A program made the translations under genes and the position numbers. Of a stretch of 64,000 nucleotides of DNA, positions 34,463 through 44,209 are shown piece by piece. Source of the DNA: Phormidium tanganyikae FI6-MK23 (GTDB lineage: Bacteria; Cyanobacteriota; Cyanobacteriia; Leptolyngbyales; Leptolyngbyaceae); the NCBI GenBank assembly GCA_019359175.1, contig JAHHHU010000008.1, positions 1-64,000 of the forward strand, in the 5' to 3' direction. Positions within the stretch are counted from its first letter, which is position 1. Every line of letters starts with the position of its first letter. Under the pieces are notes generated by a model. The model was given only the letters and a program-made list of their open reading frames with translations, did not search any database and had not been told where the DNA came from.

Positions 34463-34828
34463 TTACACATTCGTTTTGAAATCAGCACTGCGTTCAGCAA
34501 AGTACTTATTCAAAAAGGTGCTTGCCAGTGACAGAATGAACGGCGCAACCAAGAACGAAATCAAACCGTGAGCTTGGAAGCCTGGAACTAATGCGGCAGC
34601 CAGCGTAAAACAGATGCCGTTAATCACAATCGAGAACAATCCCAACGTCAGCAAATTAATCGGCAACGTCAACAGCGACAAAAGAGGTTTCACAAACGTA
34701 TTGACCAAACCGATCGCGATACCCGCAATCAGGGCAACTGCAAAGCTTTCAATATTCACACCCGGCAATACAATGTCGACCACTAGCAAGCTCAGTGCAG
34801 TCACCAAAGTAGTTAGAAAATATCCCAT
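34463..34828 (-). CDS. Small membrane protein of the phage-holin family 4 / YvlD type
   Basis: 121 residues, four transmembrane segments covering nearly the whole chain (TTLVTALSLLVVDIVLPGV; ALIAGIAIGLVNTFVKPLL; LTLGLFSIVINGICFTLAAA; ISFLVAPFILSLASTFLNKY). LVNTFVKPLLSLLTLPIN is the family core. Despite the holin name these are chromosomal membrane proteins of unknown function; no phage genes are nearby. Starts at ATG 34828. Confidence 0.85.
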   Translation of the reverse strand: MGYFLTTLVTALSLLVVDIVLPGVNIESFAVALIAGIAIGLVNTFVKPLLSLLTLPINLLTLGLFSIVINGICFTLAAALVPGFQAHGLISFLVAPFILSLASTFLNKYFAERSADFKTNV

Positions 34829-34918
34829 TTCCTTTTCCTCAGATTAATAACATTTCTTCTAATAACGATTCTGACGCAGCGATCGGGGTTGCATCCTCTC
34901 CATCCAGGCAGATATTTC

Positions 34919-34952
34919 AAAGCCCAAATCTCTGGTCGAAATTTGGGGCTTT
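34919..34952 (-). terminator. Hairpin downstream of crtR
   Basis: AAAGCCCAAAT and ATTTGGGGCTTT pair with one bulged G. It ends 5 bases from the crtR stop, in the position of a terminator, but no T-run follows on the minus strand. Confidence 0.5.
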
Positions 34953-34956
34953 AGAG

Positions 34957-35874
34957 TTATTTGGCGATCGTACTTTCGGGAATTTCTTCCAGTGGCTTCG
35001 GTTTGGGATGAATCCGAATGCCTAAGAAAATGTCATAAACGAATCCAAGGAAATCTTCTTTGAGTAGCCCGATCGATTGAGGCGATCCTTTTTCGTCCAA
35101 AATCGGCTTCGCAGCGTAGTAGGCTGCCTCATACTTGTACCAAGGCACAGCGGGCCAAAGATGATGCACCAAATGATAGTTCTGCCCCAAAATCAGCCAG
35201 TTGAGAATCCGACTGGGGTAAACTCTGGCATTTTTCCAGCGATCTCGTTCCTTAAACGGACGATGCGGCAGGTAATCGAAAAATAGCCCTAAAACCAATC
35301 CTACGATCGCCAACGGCACAAACCAGAAATTGAACACATAGCCCAAAAAATCATATCGACAAGCGACGTAAACCACCGCAGCCAAGGACAAACGCGCCAA
35401 AAACCACTCAAACAGTTCATTCTTACGCCACAGCTTGCGCTGGAAGAAAAAGAACTCGTGGTACATAAATCGTGCATTGATAAACCACAGTGGACCGAAG
35501 GTCGAAACCACATGATCGGGGTCGTTCTCTGGATCATTGACATTGCCGTGATGCTGAATATGTACCCGCGTGAACACCGGATACGAAAAGCAGAGAAAAA
35601 ACGCGCTTCCATGTCCAAGCACAGCATTCATCACTTTATTACGGTGAGCGACTCCATGACAGGCATCATGAATCACCGTTCCCACCATATGAAGTGCCAC
35701 CGTGTTTAGACAAAAACACACCCAATCGACCCATCCCCAACACCAGTAACCCAATGTCGTGATAATGGCGATCGCGATCGACAACAAAAATATCAATAAC
35801 GTTGGATTAAAATCACCGGGCGCTCCCAGCAACTCTCTTGGAATCGTCAGGGGCTTTGTTGCCGCCTCCGACAT
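34957..35874 (-). CDS. crtR: Beta-carotene hydroxylase CrtR
   Basis: 305 residues from ATG 35874, with AAGGAGAG 8 bases upstream (GTG 35877 is also in frame). It is a membrane di-iron desaturase/hydroxylase: histidine boxes HDACHGVAH, HIQHHGNVNDPENDPDH and NYHLVHHLWP, with PRELLGAPGDFNPTLL at the N-terminus, as in cyanobacterial CrtR. It hydroxylates the beta-ionone rings to give zeaxanthin and is also needed for myxoxanthophyll. Functionally linked with crtO elsewhere in the window. Confidence 0.93.
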   Translation of the reverse strand: MSEAATKPLTIPRELLGAPGDFNPTLLIFLLSIAIAIITTLGYWCWGWVDWVCFCLNTVALHMVGTVIHDACHGVAHRNKVMNAVLGHGSAFFLCFSYPVFTRVHIQHHGNVNDPENDPDHVVSTFGPLWFINARFMYHEFFFFQRKLWRKNELFEWFLARLSLAAVVYVACRYDFLGYVFNFWFVPLAIVGLVLGLFFDYLPHRPFKERDRWKNARVYPSRILNWLILGQNYHLVHHLWPAVPWYKYEAAYYAAKPILDEKGSPQSIGLLKEDFLGFVYDIFLGIRIHPKPKPLEEIPESTIAK

Positions 35875-35973
35875 CACGCCATCTCTCCTTGCGAATACTT
35901 TGCGTAGTATACGATACGCAACGTGATTAAGTTAAGTAAAGCCATTTTAAGGATTTATGATCGATCGTAATTC

Positions 35974-36810
35974 CTAGAGTTGAATCGTCTGTCCGACTTT
36001 CAGGACTTGCAGTTTAGTTTTTACTTTTTGTCGATCGAGTTCGGCTTGAAAGGCTTGAGGCGTTCCAGTCAGCGCGGGAAATGTTCCGAAGTGCATCGGA
36101 ATCACAACATCAGGTTTGACAAACTTCACCGCTGTCGCCGCGCGTTTTGGCCCCATGGTGAAATGATCGCCAATGCAAGCCAGCATGACAGAAACTTTGC
36201 GGAATTCAGGAATTAGAGCCATGTCAGCAAATACATCTGTATCGCCCGTGTGATAAATCACTGGGCCATTTTGCACTGTGATCAAAAATCCGCCTGGATT
36301 TCCGGCAAACTGTGCAGGACTGCCATCCGATGCCACAGTCGAGCTATGAATCGCAGGAATGAAAGCAACCTTCACTTCATTGTTTAATAGCGTCAGTTCG
36401 CCGCCAAAATTGCCCTGAGTGTCAAGGCTGACCAATTTTTTGGGATAGCCTGTCGTGATTAATGTTTGTCCTAAATCAGCAGTGCTGACCAAGGGAGCAT
36501 TTGTTTTTTTAGCGATCGCGACTGCATCCCCAACGTGATCAAAGTGTCCATGTGTCACCAAGATTAAATCCGCTCGATTCAGATTCGCGAGGTCTGTTTT
36601 GCCGTTTGGGTTGATCGGGTTGGTGAGCCAAGGATCGATGAGTAGAACTTTGCCAGAAGGTGTCGTGAGTTTGAAGGCGGATTGTCCGTACCATTGCAGT
36701 TGAGTTTTGCCAGCGGGTGCGCTCGATCCTTGCGTGGTTGTACTGAAGATGAGAACTGCGATCGCAAACACAGCGGGAATTGTGACCTGAAGGAAGCGTT
36801 TGAAATTCAT
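35974..36810 (-). CDS. Exported UPF0173-type metal-dependent hydrolase
   Basis: 278 residues from ATG 36810, chosen because it starts directly with a signal peptide (MNFKRFLQVTIPAVFAIAVL). The metallo-beta-lactamase fold has an intact metal site: LVTHGHFDHVGD, later HSSTV and HTGDTDVF, and PMHFGTFP. UPF0173 hydrolases have no defined substrate. The predicted export to the periplasm or thylakoid lumen is an addition compared with the usual cytoplasmic members. Divergent from the small gene at 37041. Confidence 0.85.
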   Translation of the reverse strand: MNFKRFLQVTIPAVFAIAVLIFSTTTQGSSAPAGKTQLQWYGQSAFKLTTPSGKVLLIDPWLTNPINPNGKTDLANLNRADLILVTHGHFDHVGDAVAIAKKTNAPLVSTADLGQTLITTGYPKKLVSLDTQGNFGGELTLLNNEVKVAFIPAIHSSTVASDGSPAQFAGNPGGFLITVQNGPVIYHTGDTDVFADMALIPEFRKVSVMLACIGDHFTMGPKRAATAVKFVKPDVVIPMHFGTFPALTGTPQAFQAELDRQKVKTKLQVLKVGQTIQL

Positions 36811-36928
36811 AACCGAATCCAATGACCAAAGGATATTTTTCTCGATTTGAGACACCGGATTTTAATCGAAATTCCGAGGGATTACGGAGAATTTTGCCAA
36901 ACTTTACGGTTGACAACGGAACGAAACC

Positions 36929-36957
36929 TTGGATCTTTTCGTCAATCGGTCTATAAT
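36929..36957 (+). promoter_or_regulatory. Sigma70-type promoter for the 37041 gene
   Basis: TTGGAT (36929-36934), a 17-base spacer and a perfect TATAAT (36952-36957). Transcription would start near 36964, giving a leader of about 77 bases before ATG 37041. Confidence 0.65.
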
Positions 36958-37040
36958 CGAGGAGAGTTAAACGCCTCTGATGCCCAGTTAAGTCTGGTCT
37001 GCTACGTGAGTTCCTGATTAGTGGTTTGCGGAGTCGAGGG

Positions 37041-37373
37041 ATGAATCAGACGGTCGAAAAATGGTTAACAATCGGGGCGCTCGTGGGCTGGGTGGCTTCG
37101 ATCGGGAGTTTGGTCGGGTTGGTGCTTCGGGCTGCCTCTCCTGCGATCGCATCTCGTCCAGTTCAGGCTTCTCGCTTGCACTCACCCAGCCGCAATTTAG
37201 AAATGTACAGTTTCAAGACGCAAGTGAATCAGCCTCCGTCGGATCTGTTCGCGATTCAGCAAGAGATTGTAGCGCCTCAGATTCCGATCGATACCTCAAA
37301 AGGCTTTTGGGCAGAATCGCTGAAGGAACGATCGAACAGTTCCTTCAAGTGGATGAGTCAGCGATCACAGTAG
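37041..37373 (+). CDS. Small membrane-anchored hypothetical protein
   Basis: 110 residues from ATG 37041, with GAGGG just upstream. One hydrophobic N-terminal segment (WLTIGALVGWVASIGSLVGL) is followed by a polar, Ser/Pro-rich region without recognisable motifs. I do not recognise a family. It is first in a run with the Rrf2 regulator, cobD and the DciA-like gene on the same strand, behind a good promoter, so it is probably expressed with them. Confidence 0.6.
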   Translation: MNQTVEKWLTIGALVGWVASIGSLVGLVLRAASPAIASRPVQASRLHSPSRNLEMYSFKTQVNQPPSDLFAIQQEIVAPQIPIDTSKGFWAESLKERSNSSFKWMSQRSQ

Positions 37374-37419
37374 GTTTGTTGATAGGCTATTCGGATTGCA
37401 GGTCTGTGTCATTCCTATC

Positions 37420-37866
37420 ATGATGAAGCTGACGACGCGCGGACATTACAGCGTGAAAGCCTTACTTGACTTGTGTTTTCAGCCAGAATACGGGCCTGCC
37501 TCGGTGAAAGCAATCGCCGATCGACAAGATCTTCCTGCTCCCTATTTGGAAAAGCTTCTGATCGAAATGCGTCGCGCTGAACTGGTTCAATCCATTCGGG
37601 GCGCACAGGGCGGCTACCAACTGGCGCGGCATCCTGCGAAAATTTCGCTTGGACAGATTCTCGCGGCGGTTGGTGAAAACGTGGAGCCTTTGTCGCGTCA
37701 TACGCCCGATGATGCTCAGGCAGAAGATTGGGTGGCGTTTAGCGTGTGGAATCGGTTGTATAAGAAGTTGCAGGATGCGCTGTACAGCATTTCGCTAGAA
37801 GACTTATACTACGATGCACGCAGTTGGCAGGCATCCCAGGGAGAAGAGGCGAGCTTTGTGGTTTGA
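37420..37866 (+). CDS. Rrf2-family transcription regulator without Fe-S cysteines
   Basis: 148 residues from ATG 37420 (ATG 37423 is an alternative). The winged HTH is clear: MKLTTRGHYSVKALLDLCFQ, IADRQDLPAPYLEKLLIEMR and the wing IRGAQGGYQLARHP. The three cysteines that hold the [2Fe-2S] cluster in IscR-type members are absent (the only Cys is in DLCFQP), so it must sense something else or act constitutively. Its 3' end overlaps cobD by 11 bases. Confidence 0.9.
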   Translation: MMKLTTRGHYSVKALLDLCFQPEYGPASVKAIADRQDLPAPYLEKLLIEMRRAELVQSIRGAQGGYQLARHPAKISLGQILAAVGENVEPLSRHTPDDAQAEDWVAFSVWNRLYKKLQDALYSISLEDLYYDARSWQASQGEEASFVV

Positions 37867-38827
37867 GGCAGGCTGGATTTTAATCGGAGCGGCAGGGCTG
37901 GATTTTTGCATCGGTGATCCCTGGGGATGGATTCATCCGGTACAGGTGATGGGATGGTCGATCGAGCAGTTCAAAACGATCGCGTTTCGGATGACAAAAA
38001 ATCCTGCTGGGCTTCGAGTGGCGGGAATGGTGTTGACGATCGGGTTAATTCTCGGCAGCGGTGCGATCGCTTCGGGTGGGATTGCGATCGCGAAATCGAT
38101 TCATCCGCTGTTAGGAAATGCGATCGCGATTGTTCTTCTCGCAAGTTGTTTTGCGGGGCGAAGTTTGAGGACTGCCGCAGACAATGTTTTGGGATCGCTT
38201 TCGGATTTGGAAAAAGCGCGATCGCAGTTGCGGTTATACGTGGGGCGGGATACTGAAAATTTATCGGAGCCAGAGATTCTCAGAGCTGTTCTAGAAACTG
38301 TGACCGAAAATGCTGTCGATGGTGTGCTAGCTCCGTTGTTTTATGCGTTGATTGGCACATTTACACCCGTGGGAAGTGTTGGATTTGCGATCGCGTATAA
38401 GGCTGCGAGTACGCTCGATTCGATGATCGGATATCGAGACGCGCCCTTTACGGATTTCGGTTGGTTTAGTGCCAAAACGGATGATGTCCTGACTTGGCTT
38501 CCCTGCCGTTTAACGGTGTTTACGTTAGGTTTGGTGTCGGGGAAGCCGCTTAAGGTATGGAGACTCTGCCGACGAGATGCGCCAAAGGATTCGAGTCCCA
38601 ATTCGGGTTGGAGTGAGTGCGTGTATGCAGCGAGTTTAGGTGTCCAGGTGGGCGGGGTGAATTATTATCGTGGAGTTGAGAAGCAGAAACCGCTACTAGG
38701 GGAGCCGTTGCAGCCAATTACGATCGAGATTATTCACCAAGCAACGAGGAAGACGCGATCGTGCTTTTTAATTTGGTTAGCGATAGTTCTGTTGATTTTG
38801 ATGGCTCAACGATTTTTAGATGGATGA
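37856..38827 (+). CDS. cobD: Adenosylcobinamide-phosphate synthase CobD/CbiB
   Basis: 323 residues from TTG 37856, chosen because AGAAGAGG lies about 6 bases upstream and the protein then starts at the family beginning (WFEAGWILIGAAGLDFCIGD). It is a multi-spanning membrane protein with DPWGWIHPVQVMG, ETVTENAVDGVLAPLFYALI, AYKAASTLDSMIGYRDAPFT and the C-terminal GVNYYRG. It joins aminopropanol phosphate to cobyric acid in (pseudo)cobalamin synthesis. Overlaps the Rrf2 gene; no cobalamin riboswitch is seen. Confidence 0.9.
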   Translation: MWFEAGWILIGAAGLDFCIGDPWGWIHPVQVMGWSIEQFKTIAFRMTKNPAGLRVAGMVLTIGLILGSGAIASGGIAIAKSIHPLLGNAIAIVLLASCFAGRSLRTAADNVLGSLSDLEKARSQLRLYVGRDTENLSEPEILRAVLETVTENAVDGVLAPLFYALIGTFTPVGSVGFAIAYKAASTLDSMIGYRDAPFTDFGWFSAKTDDVLTWLPCRLTVFTLGLVSGKPLKVWRLCRRDAPKDSSPNSGWSECVYAASLGVQVGGVNYYRGVEKQKPLLGEPLQPITIEIIHQATRKTRSCFLIWLAIVLLILMAQRFLDG

Positions 38828-38833
38828 GTAGTT

Positions 38834-39376
38834 ATGCCGTTTCAAGAGCTAGAGTCGATTTTGGGTGCGATCGAGCCGCATTATCAGTCTTCAGAACGCC
38901 GACAGCTACAGCGCATTTTGGAGATTTGGACAACCTTGGTGACTGACGCGATCGCAGCTCATACCCAACCGATTGCGATTCAGCGCAACATTCTAGAAGT
39001 CGCAACTGCTAGCCCTGTTTGGACACAAACGCTGGTGTTTGAGCGCCCGGTAATTTTGAGAAAGATTCGCGATCTGTTGTCGATCGAGTTGAGCGACATT
39101 CGATTTTCCACGGTTCAATGGCGACCTCCACAGGCTGAGGCTCCGATAGAGGCTGACCCGTGGCAAAGTCATCCGAGTCGTTTGCCAGATGAGACACCAG
39201 AAGTTGAGACGCAATTAGCGCTGTTTAGCAATGCGAAAACGGCGTTCGATCGTTGGTCATTGATCATTCAAAGTCGCGCTCAACATTTACCGCTCTGTCC
39301 AGAATGCGGCAGTCCAACGCCACCGGGAGAACTTCAGCGCTGGTCTGTTTGTGCGATTTGTGCGGCACAACGTTAG
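38834..39376 (+). CDS. DUF721 (DciA-like) protein with C-terminal zinc ribbon
   Basis: 180 residues. The DUF721 domain spans about 1-95 (LQRILEIWTTLVTDAIAAHT, ILEVATASPVWTQTL, LRKIRDLLS). This domain defines DciA, the helicase-loading partner of DnaB in bacteria without DnaC/DnaI. After a polar linker the C-terminus carries two CxxC pairs (LCPECGSPTPPGEL and VCAICAAQR), a probable zinc ribbon common in cyanobacterial members. Starts 6 bases after the cobD stop. Confidence 0.82.
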   Translation: MPFQELESILGAIEPHYQSSERRQLQRILEIWTTLVTDAIAAHTQPIAIQRNILEVATASPVWTQTLVFERPVILRKIRDLLSIELSDIRFSTVQWRPPQAEAPIEADPWQSHPSRLPDETPEVETQLALFSNAKTAFDRWSLIIQSRAQHLPLCPECGSPTPPGELQRWSVCAICAAQR

Positions 39377-39462
39377 AGAGAAGTTTGGAGCGAGAGAGTC
39401 GATCGAATTCACGCTAAACTAACGTCAGTTCGGCAAGCTGCTCACTCCAATGCTGAGATCTT

Positions 39463-39490
39463 CGCCCCCAAAATGGGGGATCTAGGGGGC
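39463..39490. repeat. G/C-run element, short copy
   Basis: GCCCCC then AAAATGGGGGATCTAGGGGG: an imperfect palindrome resembling one arm of the long inverted repeat at 46321-46401 (ATGGGGGATTTAGGGGGC). It lies in the 270-bp gap before the UPF0182 gene, which holds no other recognisable feature except a loosely repeated GCTAAACTAAC at about 39413 and 39593. Confidence 0.6.
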
Positions 39491-39646
39491 AGAAGCCGAC
39501 CCAAACGGAGCGATGAACAACTTGTGTGTAAATGGTAGAAATGGAATTCGGGGCGGATGAGTAACGCAGTCAGTCGATTCATCGAACTGAAGCTAAACTA
39601 ACACCCAACTCGATAAGTACTCTCGCGATCGACTCTCTTCAATCCT

Positions 39647-42520
39647 GTGTTTCAAAACGCTCTCTTGAAATTTCTTACTTTCTGTTTGGGTGGGTGGATT
39701 CTACTCAATGTGCTTGCTCATCTGGGAGCAGAGATTTTCTGGTTTCAGGAAGTTGGCTATTTGCCTGTTTTCTTGCTGAGAATAGCAACTCAGGGAATGT
39801 TGTGGCTGATTGTTACAGGAAGTACGATCGCATATTTTCTACTGAACTTAAAGACCGTCGATCGATTAAAATGCGAGCCGCCCACTGAAGAACTTGAACC
39901 GAAATCGACTCGTCCCGACTCTATTCTTTCTCTACGATTGAGAACACTACTGCCGCTGACATTCGGATTGAGTTCATTGATCGGGTTAATGCTTTTTCAC
40001 TATGGTCAGCTAGCTTGGCGCTACTGGCAAACCAGTGATACACCCACGGTTTCATTGTTCAATCTGAGCGCGATCGAACAAATCATTCAGCAACTCAGCA
40101 CCCAAATTTGGTATTCAGCGATCGGGATTTCTGCTGCAATTGCAATTTTGATTTATCCTCAGTTTTTTCTAAGCGCGATCGCAATTGGATTAAGTCTATT
40201 ACTGGGTTTTTTACTATCACAGCATTGGATCGATGGATTGCAGTCTCTTTATCCGACTGCTTTTAATGCGACAGAGCCTTTATTCGATCGTGATATTAGC
40301 TTTTATATTTTTACGCTTCCTGTTGCAGAGTTACTTTCGCTTTGGTTCGTTGGATTGTCGCTGTATGGTCTGATCTCTGTGAGTCTGAGCTATTTACTAT
40401 CAGGAAATAGCTTAAGTGAAGGACGATTTCCAGGATTTTCACCCGCACAACAACGGCATCTATTCGGCGTGGGTAGTCTGTTCATGTTTTCATTGGCGTT
40501 TAGCTATTGGCTGAGTCGCTATGAACTGTTGTACTCAACGCGCGGTGTGACTTATGGTGCAGGTTATACCGATATCCATGTGCAGTTACCTGCTTACATT
40601 GCATTAGGACTAACTGCATTTGCGATCGGGCTTTACCTCCTCTATCGCTGGATCTTTTGGAGATCACGATCGAAACGCCGTCGATGGGTTGGTGTTGGAT
40701 TGATCGTTTATGGTGTTGTTTCAATCATTGGGATTGTTCTACCCGTTGTGATTCAATATGTGATTGTGCAGCCGAATGAACTGGTACGAGAGCAACCTTA
40801 CATCGAAAGAGCGATCGCGCTGACTCGTCAAGCCTTTGGTCTCAATCAGATTGATGCACAAACTTTTAATCCACAAGGAAAGCTAAGTGAAGCAGATCTA
40901 AAAGCAAATGATCTGACAATTCGCAACATTCGATTGTGGGATCAGCGACCCTTGCTTGATACCAATCGACAACTACAACAAATCCGACTGTACTATCAAT
41001 TCCCGGATGCAGATATCGATCGCTATACGCTGCGAACTGGAGAGGCAAAAAGTTCAGAGATCGAACGCCGACAAGTTTTGATTGCTGCACGCGAATTAGA
41101 TTACAGCGCAGTTCCAGAACAAGCACAAACTTGGGTGAACCGTCACTTAGTTTATACACATGGATATGGATTCACGCTCAGTCCGGTGAATGTGGTCGGT
41201 GCGGGTGGACTACCTGAATATTTTGTCAGAGACATTGGCGATACAAACGGTGGAGCGCTGGTCACATCAAGTGAAGCAATTCGCGACAGCATTCCGATTG
41301 GGCGACCTCGGATCTACTACGGCGAAGTCACCGACACGCACATCATGACGGGCACTCGGCAGCGTGAACTAGACTATCCGAGCGGCAGCGATAATTCCTA
41401 CAACACTTACGACGGACAAGGCGGGATTTCGATCGGCTCATGGTGGCGACGGGGACTGTTCGCGCTGTATTTGAAAGATTGGCGATTGCTAGTCACGCGA
41501 GAATTTTTACCAGAAACGAAAGTCCTGTTTCGACGCAATGTAAAGCAGCGAATTCAAGCGATCGCACCTTTTCTAAAATACGATAGCAATCCTTATCTCG
41601 TGGCTGCGGAGGGCAAATCGAATTCAGCCACTCAGAACTATCTGTATTGGATTGTGGATGCTTATGCAACTAGCGATCGCTATCCTTACTCTGAGCCAAC
41701 CCAGGACAATATCAACTACATTCGCAATTCTGTGAAAGTGGTGATTGATGCTTACAATGGCTCAGTCAGTTTCTATGTTGCTGATCCCAGCGATCCGATG
41801 ATTACAACTTGGTCTAAGATTTTTCCAAGCTTGTTTAAACCTCTGAGCGCAATGCCCGAAACGCTTCGCCAGCATACCCGCTACCCTGTAGACTTTTTCA
41901 AAATTCAGTCCGATCGACTCATGGCCTATCACATGACCGATCCGCAAGTGTTCTACAACCGCGAGGATCAATGGAAGATTGCAAGTGAGGTCTATGGAAA
42001 TGAGTCTCGACTGGTAGAGCCTTATTATCTCATCACAAGCTTACCGACCGTTCCGTTTGAAGAATTTATTCTGCTGTTGCCTTACACGCCGCAAGCCCGC
42101 ACAAATTTAATTGCTTGGTTAGCAGCGCGATCGGATGGTGAGAACTATGGACGATTGTTGCTGTATACGTTTCCGAAAGAGCGCTTGGTTTATGGGCCGG
42201 AACAGATCGAAGCGCGAATCAATCAAGATCCGGTGATTTCGCAACAAATCTCGCTGTGGAATCGCCAGGGGTCGAGAGCGATTCAAGGAAACTTGCTCGT
42301 TGTCCCGATCGAACAATCGCTGCTCTACGTCGAACCCATTTACCTAGAAGCAGAGCAAAACAGTTTACCGACTTTAGTCCGAGTTGTGGTGGCTTACGAA
42401 AATCGTATTGTCATGACTCCAACGCTGGAAGAGTCTCTCAGAGCCATCTTTCGCCCAGAAGTGACTCCTGCCCCTGTGATTATTCGCCCCGTCGAAGAAC
42501 CCGCAACCGGAACTCGATAA
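39647..42520 (+). CDS. UPF0182 family large membrane protein
   Basis: 957 residues from GTG 39647. The N-terminal 370 residues contain about seven transmembrane segments ([39 protein letters not shown]). A large extracytoplasmic domain follows with family blocks such as [48 protein letters not shown] and [19 protein letters not shown]0182 has no established function. It is monocistronic and full length. Confidence 0.93.
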   Translation: MFQNALLKFLTFCLGGWILLNVLAHLGAEIFWFQEVGYLPVFLLRIATQGMLWLIVTGSTIAYFLLNLKTVDRLKCEPPTEELEPKSTRPDSILSLRLRTLLPLTFGLSSLIGLMLFHYGQLAWRYWQTSDTPTVSLFNLSAIEQIIQQLSTQIWYSAIGISAAIAILIYPQFFLSAIAIGLSLLLGFLLSQHWIDGLQSLYPTAFNATEPLFDRDISFYIFTLPVAELLSLWFVGLSLYGLISVSLSYLLSGNSLSEGRFPGFSPAQQRHLFGVGSLFMFSLAFSYWLSRYELLYSTRGVTYGAGYTDIHVQLPAYIALGLTAFAIGLYLLYRWIFWRSRSKRRRWVGVGLIVYGVVSIIGIVLPVVIQYVIVQPNELVREQPYIERAIALTRQAFGLNQIDAQTFNPQGKLSEADLKANDLTIRNIRLWDQRPLLDTNRQLQQIRLYYQFPDADIDRYTLRTGEAKSSEIERRQVLIAARELDYSAVPEQAQTWVNRHLVYTHGYGFTLSPVNVVGAGGLPEYFVRDIGDTNGGALVTSSEAIRDSIPIGRPRIYYGEVTDTHIMTGTRQRELDYPSGSDNSYNTYDGQGGISIGSWWRRGLFALYLKDWRLLVTREFLPETKVLFRRNVKQRIQAIAPFLKYDSNPYLVAAEGKSNSATQNYLYWIVDAYATSDRYPYSEPTQDNINYIRNSVKVVIDAYNGSVSFYVADPSDPMITTWSKIFPSLFKPLSAMPETLRQHTRYPVDFFKIQSDRLMAYHMTDPQVFYNREDQWKIASEVYGNESRLVEPYYLITSLPTVPFEEFILLLPYTPQARTNLIAWLAARSDGENYGRLLLYTFPKERLVYGPEQIEARINQDPVISQQISLWNRQGSRAIQGNLLVVPIEQSLLYVEPIYLEAEQNSLPTLVRVVVAYENRIVMTPTLEESLRAIFRPEVTPAPVIIRPVEEPATGTR

Positions 42521-42672
42521 ATACCGGATAAATCTACTATCTAGCCTTGATGAAGTTTACGTATTTTCCGTAAATCAGAAAAACCGCATTGGTAAAATTG
42601 TGTTCGCTCGATCAGGGAATTCGACGCAGGCTACCAAGTTCGTTTTGGCAGAAATCTCTTTAGCGTCGTTGT

Positions 42673-43281
42673 ATGACTTTTACTTCTAAAAAAACCGTGA
42701 GTTCCTCAGGTATGGAGACTTCACGCGCGAAAAAGCTTTGTCGAATTGTAGGATTCGCTTGTTTGATTGCGTTTGCAGTCGATTTTCTAGTGGTCGTGTT
42801 TCCGATTAACTTCGCAGAAGCGAGTTGGCGACTGGGAACGCTGCAACAAATCGGCGATCGCAGTATTGTCGCGTTGTTCGGGTTGGCATTGTTAATTTAC
42901 GGAGTTGAGCAGCGGAAACTTCTGAGATCGCTCTCATTGCTCTGTTTTACGATCGGAATTGCATTTCTATTGTTCTGTGTGGTGGTGGCGCAAGATAGTT
43001 TGGCTTTGCGGCGGCAAGCGGTCGATCGGATTAGCGCCCAGTCCTCGCAGTTAAGTTCGCGCATCCAAGCGATTCAAGGAGATTCCAACGCCGCTGCAAG
43101 AGTTACCCCAGAGCGATTAGAGCAAGCGACTCAGCAACTCACGACGCGGACAGAAACCGCAAAGCAATCGGCAAACAACAGCATTCTCAAAAGTGGCTTT
43201 CTGAGTATTGGAAATCTTGCAGTGGCGGGAGTTTCCCTACTCATTCTGGGACGCTACGGGCTGTACTTCCTAAAACACTAG
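42673..43281 (+). CDS. HpsJ-like, cyanoexosortase-associated membrane protein
   Basis: 202 residues; ATG 42673 or 42712 could be the start. Three or four transmembrane segments (IVGFACLIAFAVDFLVVVF; SIVALFGLALLIYGVEQRK; IGIAFLLFCVVVAQDSLAL; LAVAGVSLLILGRYGLYFL) flank a coiled, Gln/Ser-rich loop. The layout matches HpsJ-type proteins found beside cyanoexosortases; HpsJ was named from hormogonium polysaccharide secretion. The adjacent exosortase 13 bases downstream supports the assignment. Subtype not resolved. Confidence 0.72.
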   Translation: MTFTSKKTVSSSGMETSRAKKLCRIVGFACLIAFAVDFLVVVFPINFAEASWRLGTLQQIGDRSIVALFGLALLIYGVEQRKLLRSLSLLCFTIGIAFLLFCVVVAQDSLALRRQAVDRISAQSSQLSSRIQAIQGDSNAAARVTPERLEQATQQLTTRTETAKQSANNSILKSGFLSIGNLAVAGVSLLILGRYGLYFLKH

Positions 43282-43294
43282 ACTTCTTGCACAA

Positions 43295-44176
43295 ATGCGT
43301 AGAGAAATTTCTGATTTTAGATCGAGTCTGAAATCCATTCACAGTTGGATTCTTTTGCTCGGTGCAGCATTTGGACTAGGGGCTTACTTTCCCACCTGGC
43401 TCTCACTGACCGCATCCGTTCGGGTCAGCGGTATTCCGCATTTGGTTCTCAATGTCCTGTTCATCGGTTTAGCAGTTCGGCAGTTGAAGCACGATCGCAC
43501 TTCTTCGACCGAACCTGCGATCGAAGATCAATGGCTCGGAAGTGGTTTAGTGCTGGGAGGACTTGCGATTTTTTATTCGTACCACCCAGCCGTGACCCCG
43601 CAAGCATTTAGCTGCATGATCATTCTGGTTGGCGGTGTGCTGAGTTACCAAAGCTTGCAATTTCTGCGGCGACAGTGGTTCGCGATCGCGTTACTCGCGG
43701 TGAGCCTACACCCGAATTTGGAACGAGTCGCGCGACATCTTTGGAGTCTTTTTGTGCCGCCGCAAGCACTATCAGAATTTATGGCTTGGGGCGGCAGTTG
43801 GCTATTAAGAGCGATCGGGCAACCTGCTTCTTCGGAGAGTCAGTTTGTGGTTTTACCCACTGGGAGCGTTAAGGTTGCGCCAGGATGTGATGGGTTTGAA
43901 ATGACGTTTGTGATTGCGATCGCGGCAGTAATTATTGGGATCGCGTTTCGAGTGCGATCTCGCTGGACGATTCAGCTCATCGCGATCGGAATCATGCTGG
44001 CACTGACGCTAAATATTTTTCGCATTGCGGTGATGGTTCTCGCTGTGGTGTATTGGGGGAAAGATTCGTTTGAGTTTTGGCATGGTGCGATCGGCGGGCA
44101 GGTCTTTTCTGGAATTCTATTTACCATCTACTACTATGCGATTCAGCCGATTTTGAATCTGAAAACTAAAGAATGA
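43295..44176 (+). CDS. Cyanoexosortase (membrane transpeptidase-like sorting enzyme)
   Basis: 293 residues with about eight transmembrane segments. The exosortase catalytic triad is visible: Cys in VKVAPGCDGFEMTFV, Arg in LNIFRIAVMVLAVVYWG, His in FEFWHGAIGGQVFSG. Exosortases process PEP-CTERM-type C-terminal tails of exported proteins during envelope or polysaccharide assembly. No PEP-CTERM substrate gene is seen nearby, which is common because targets are scattered. Pairs with the HpsJ-like gene. Confidence 0.88.
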   Translation: MRREISDFRSSLKSIHSWILLLGAAFGLGAYFPTWLSLTASVRVSGIPHLVLNVLFIGLAVRQLKHDRTSSTEPAIEDQWLGSGLVLGGLAIFYSYHPAVTPQAFSCMIILVGGVLSYQSLQFLRRQWFAIALLAVSLHPNLERVARHLWSLFVPPQALSEFMAWGGSWLLRAIGQPASSESQFVVLPTGSVKVAPGCDGFEMTFVIAIAAVIIGIAFRVRSRWTIQLIAIGIMLALTLNIFRIAVMVLAVVYWGKDSFEFWHGAIGGQVFSGILFTIYYYAIQPILNLKTKE

Positions 44177-44209
44177 AGGCATTGAGAAAATCATTGCCTT
44201 CATCGTTTT

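Noticed and set aside
34463-34828. Prophage remnant because of the holin-family name
   Set aside because: No other phage genes; the family is chromosomal in many bacteria.
42256-42531. 91-codon frame in the 3' part of the UPF0182 gene
   Set aside because: Alternative frame within a clear long gene.
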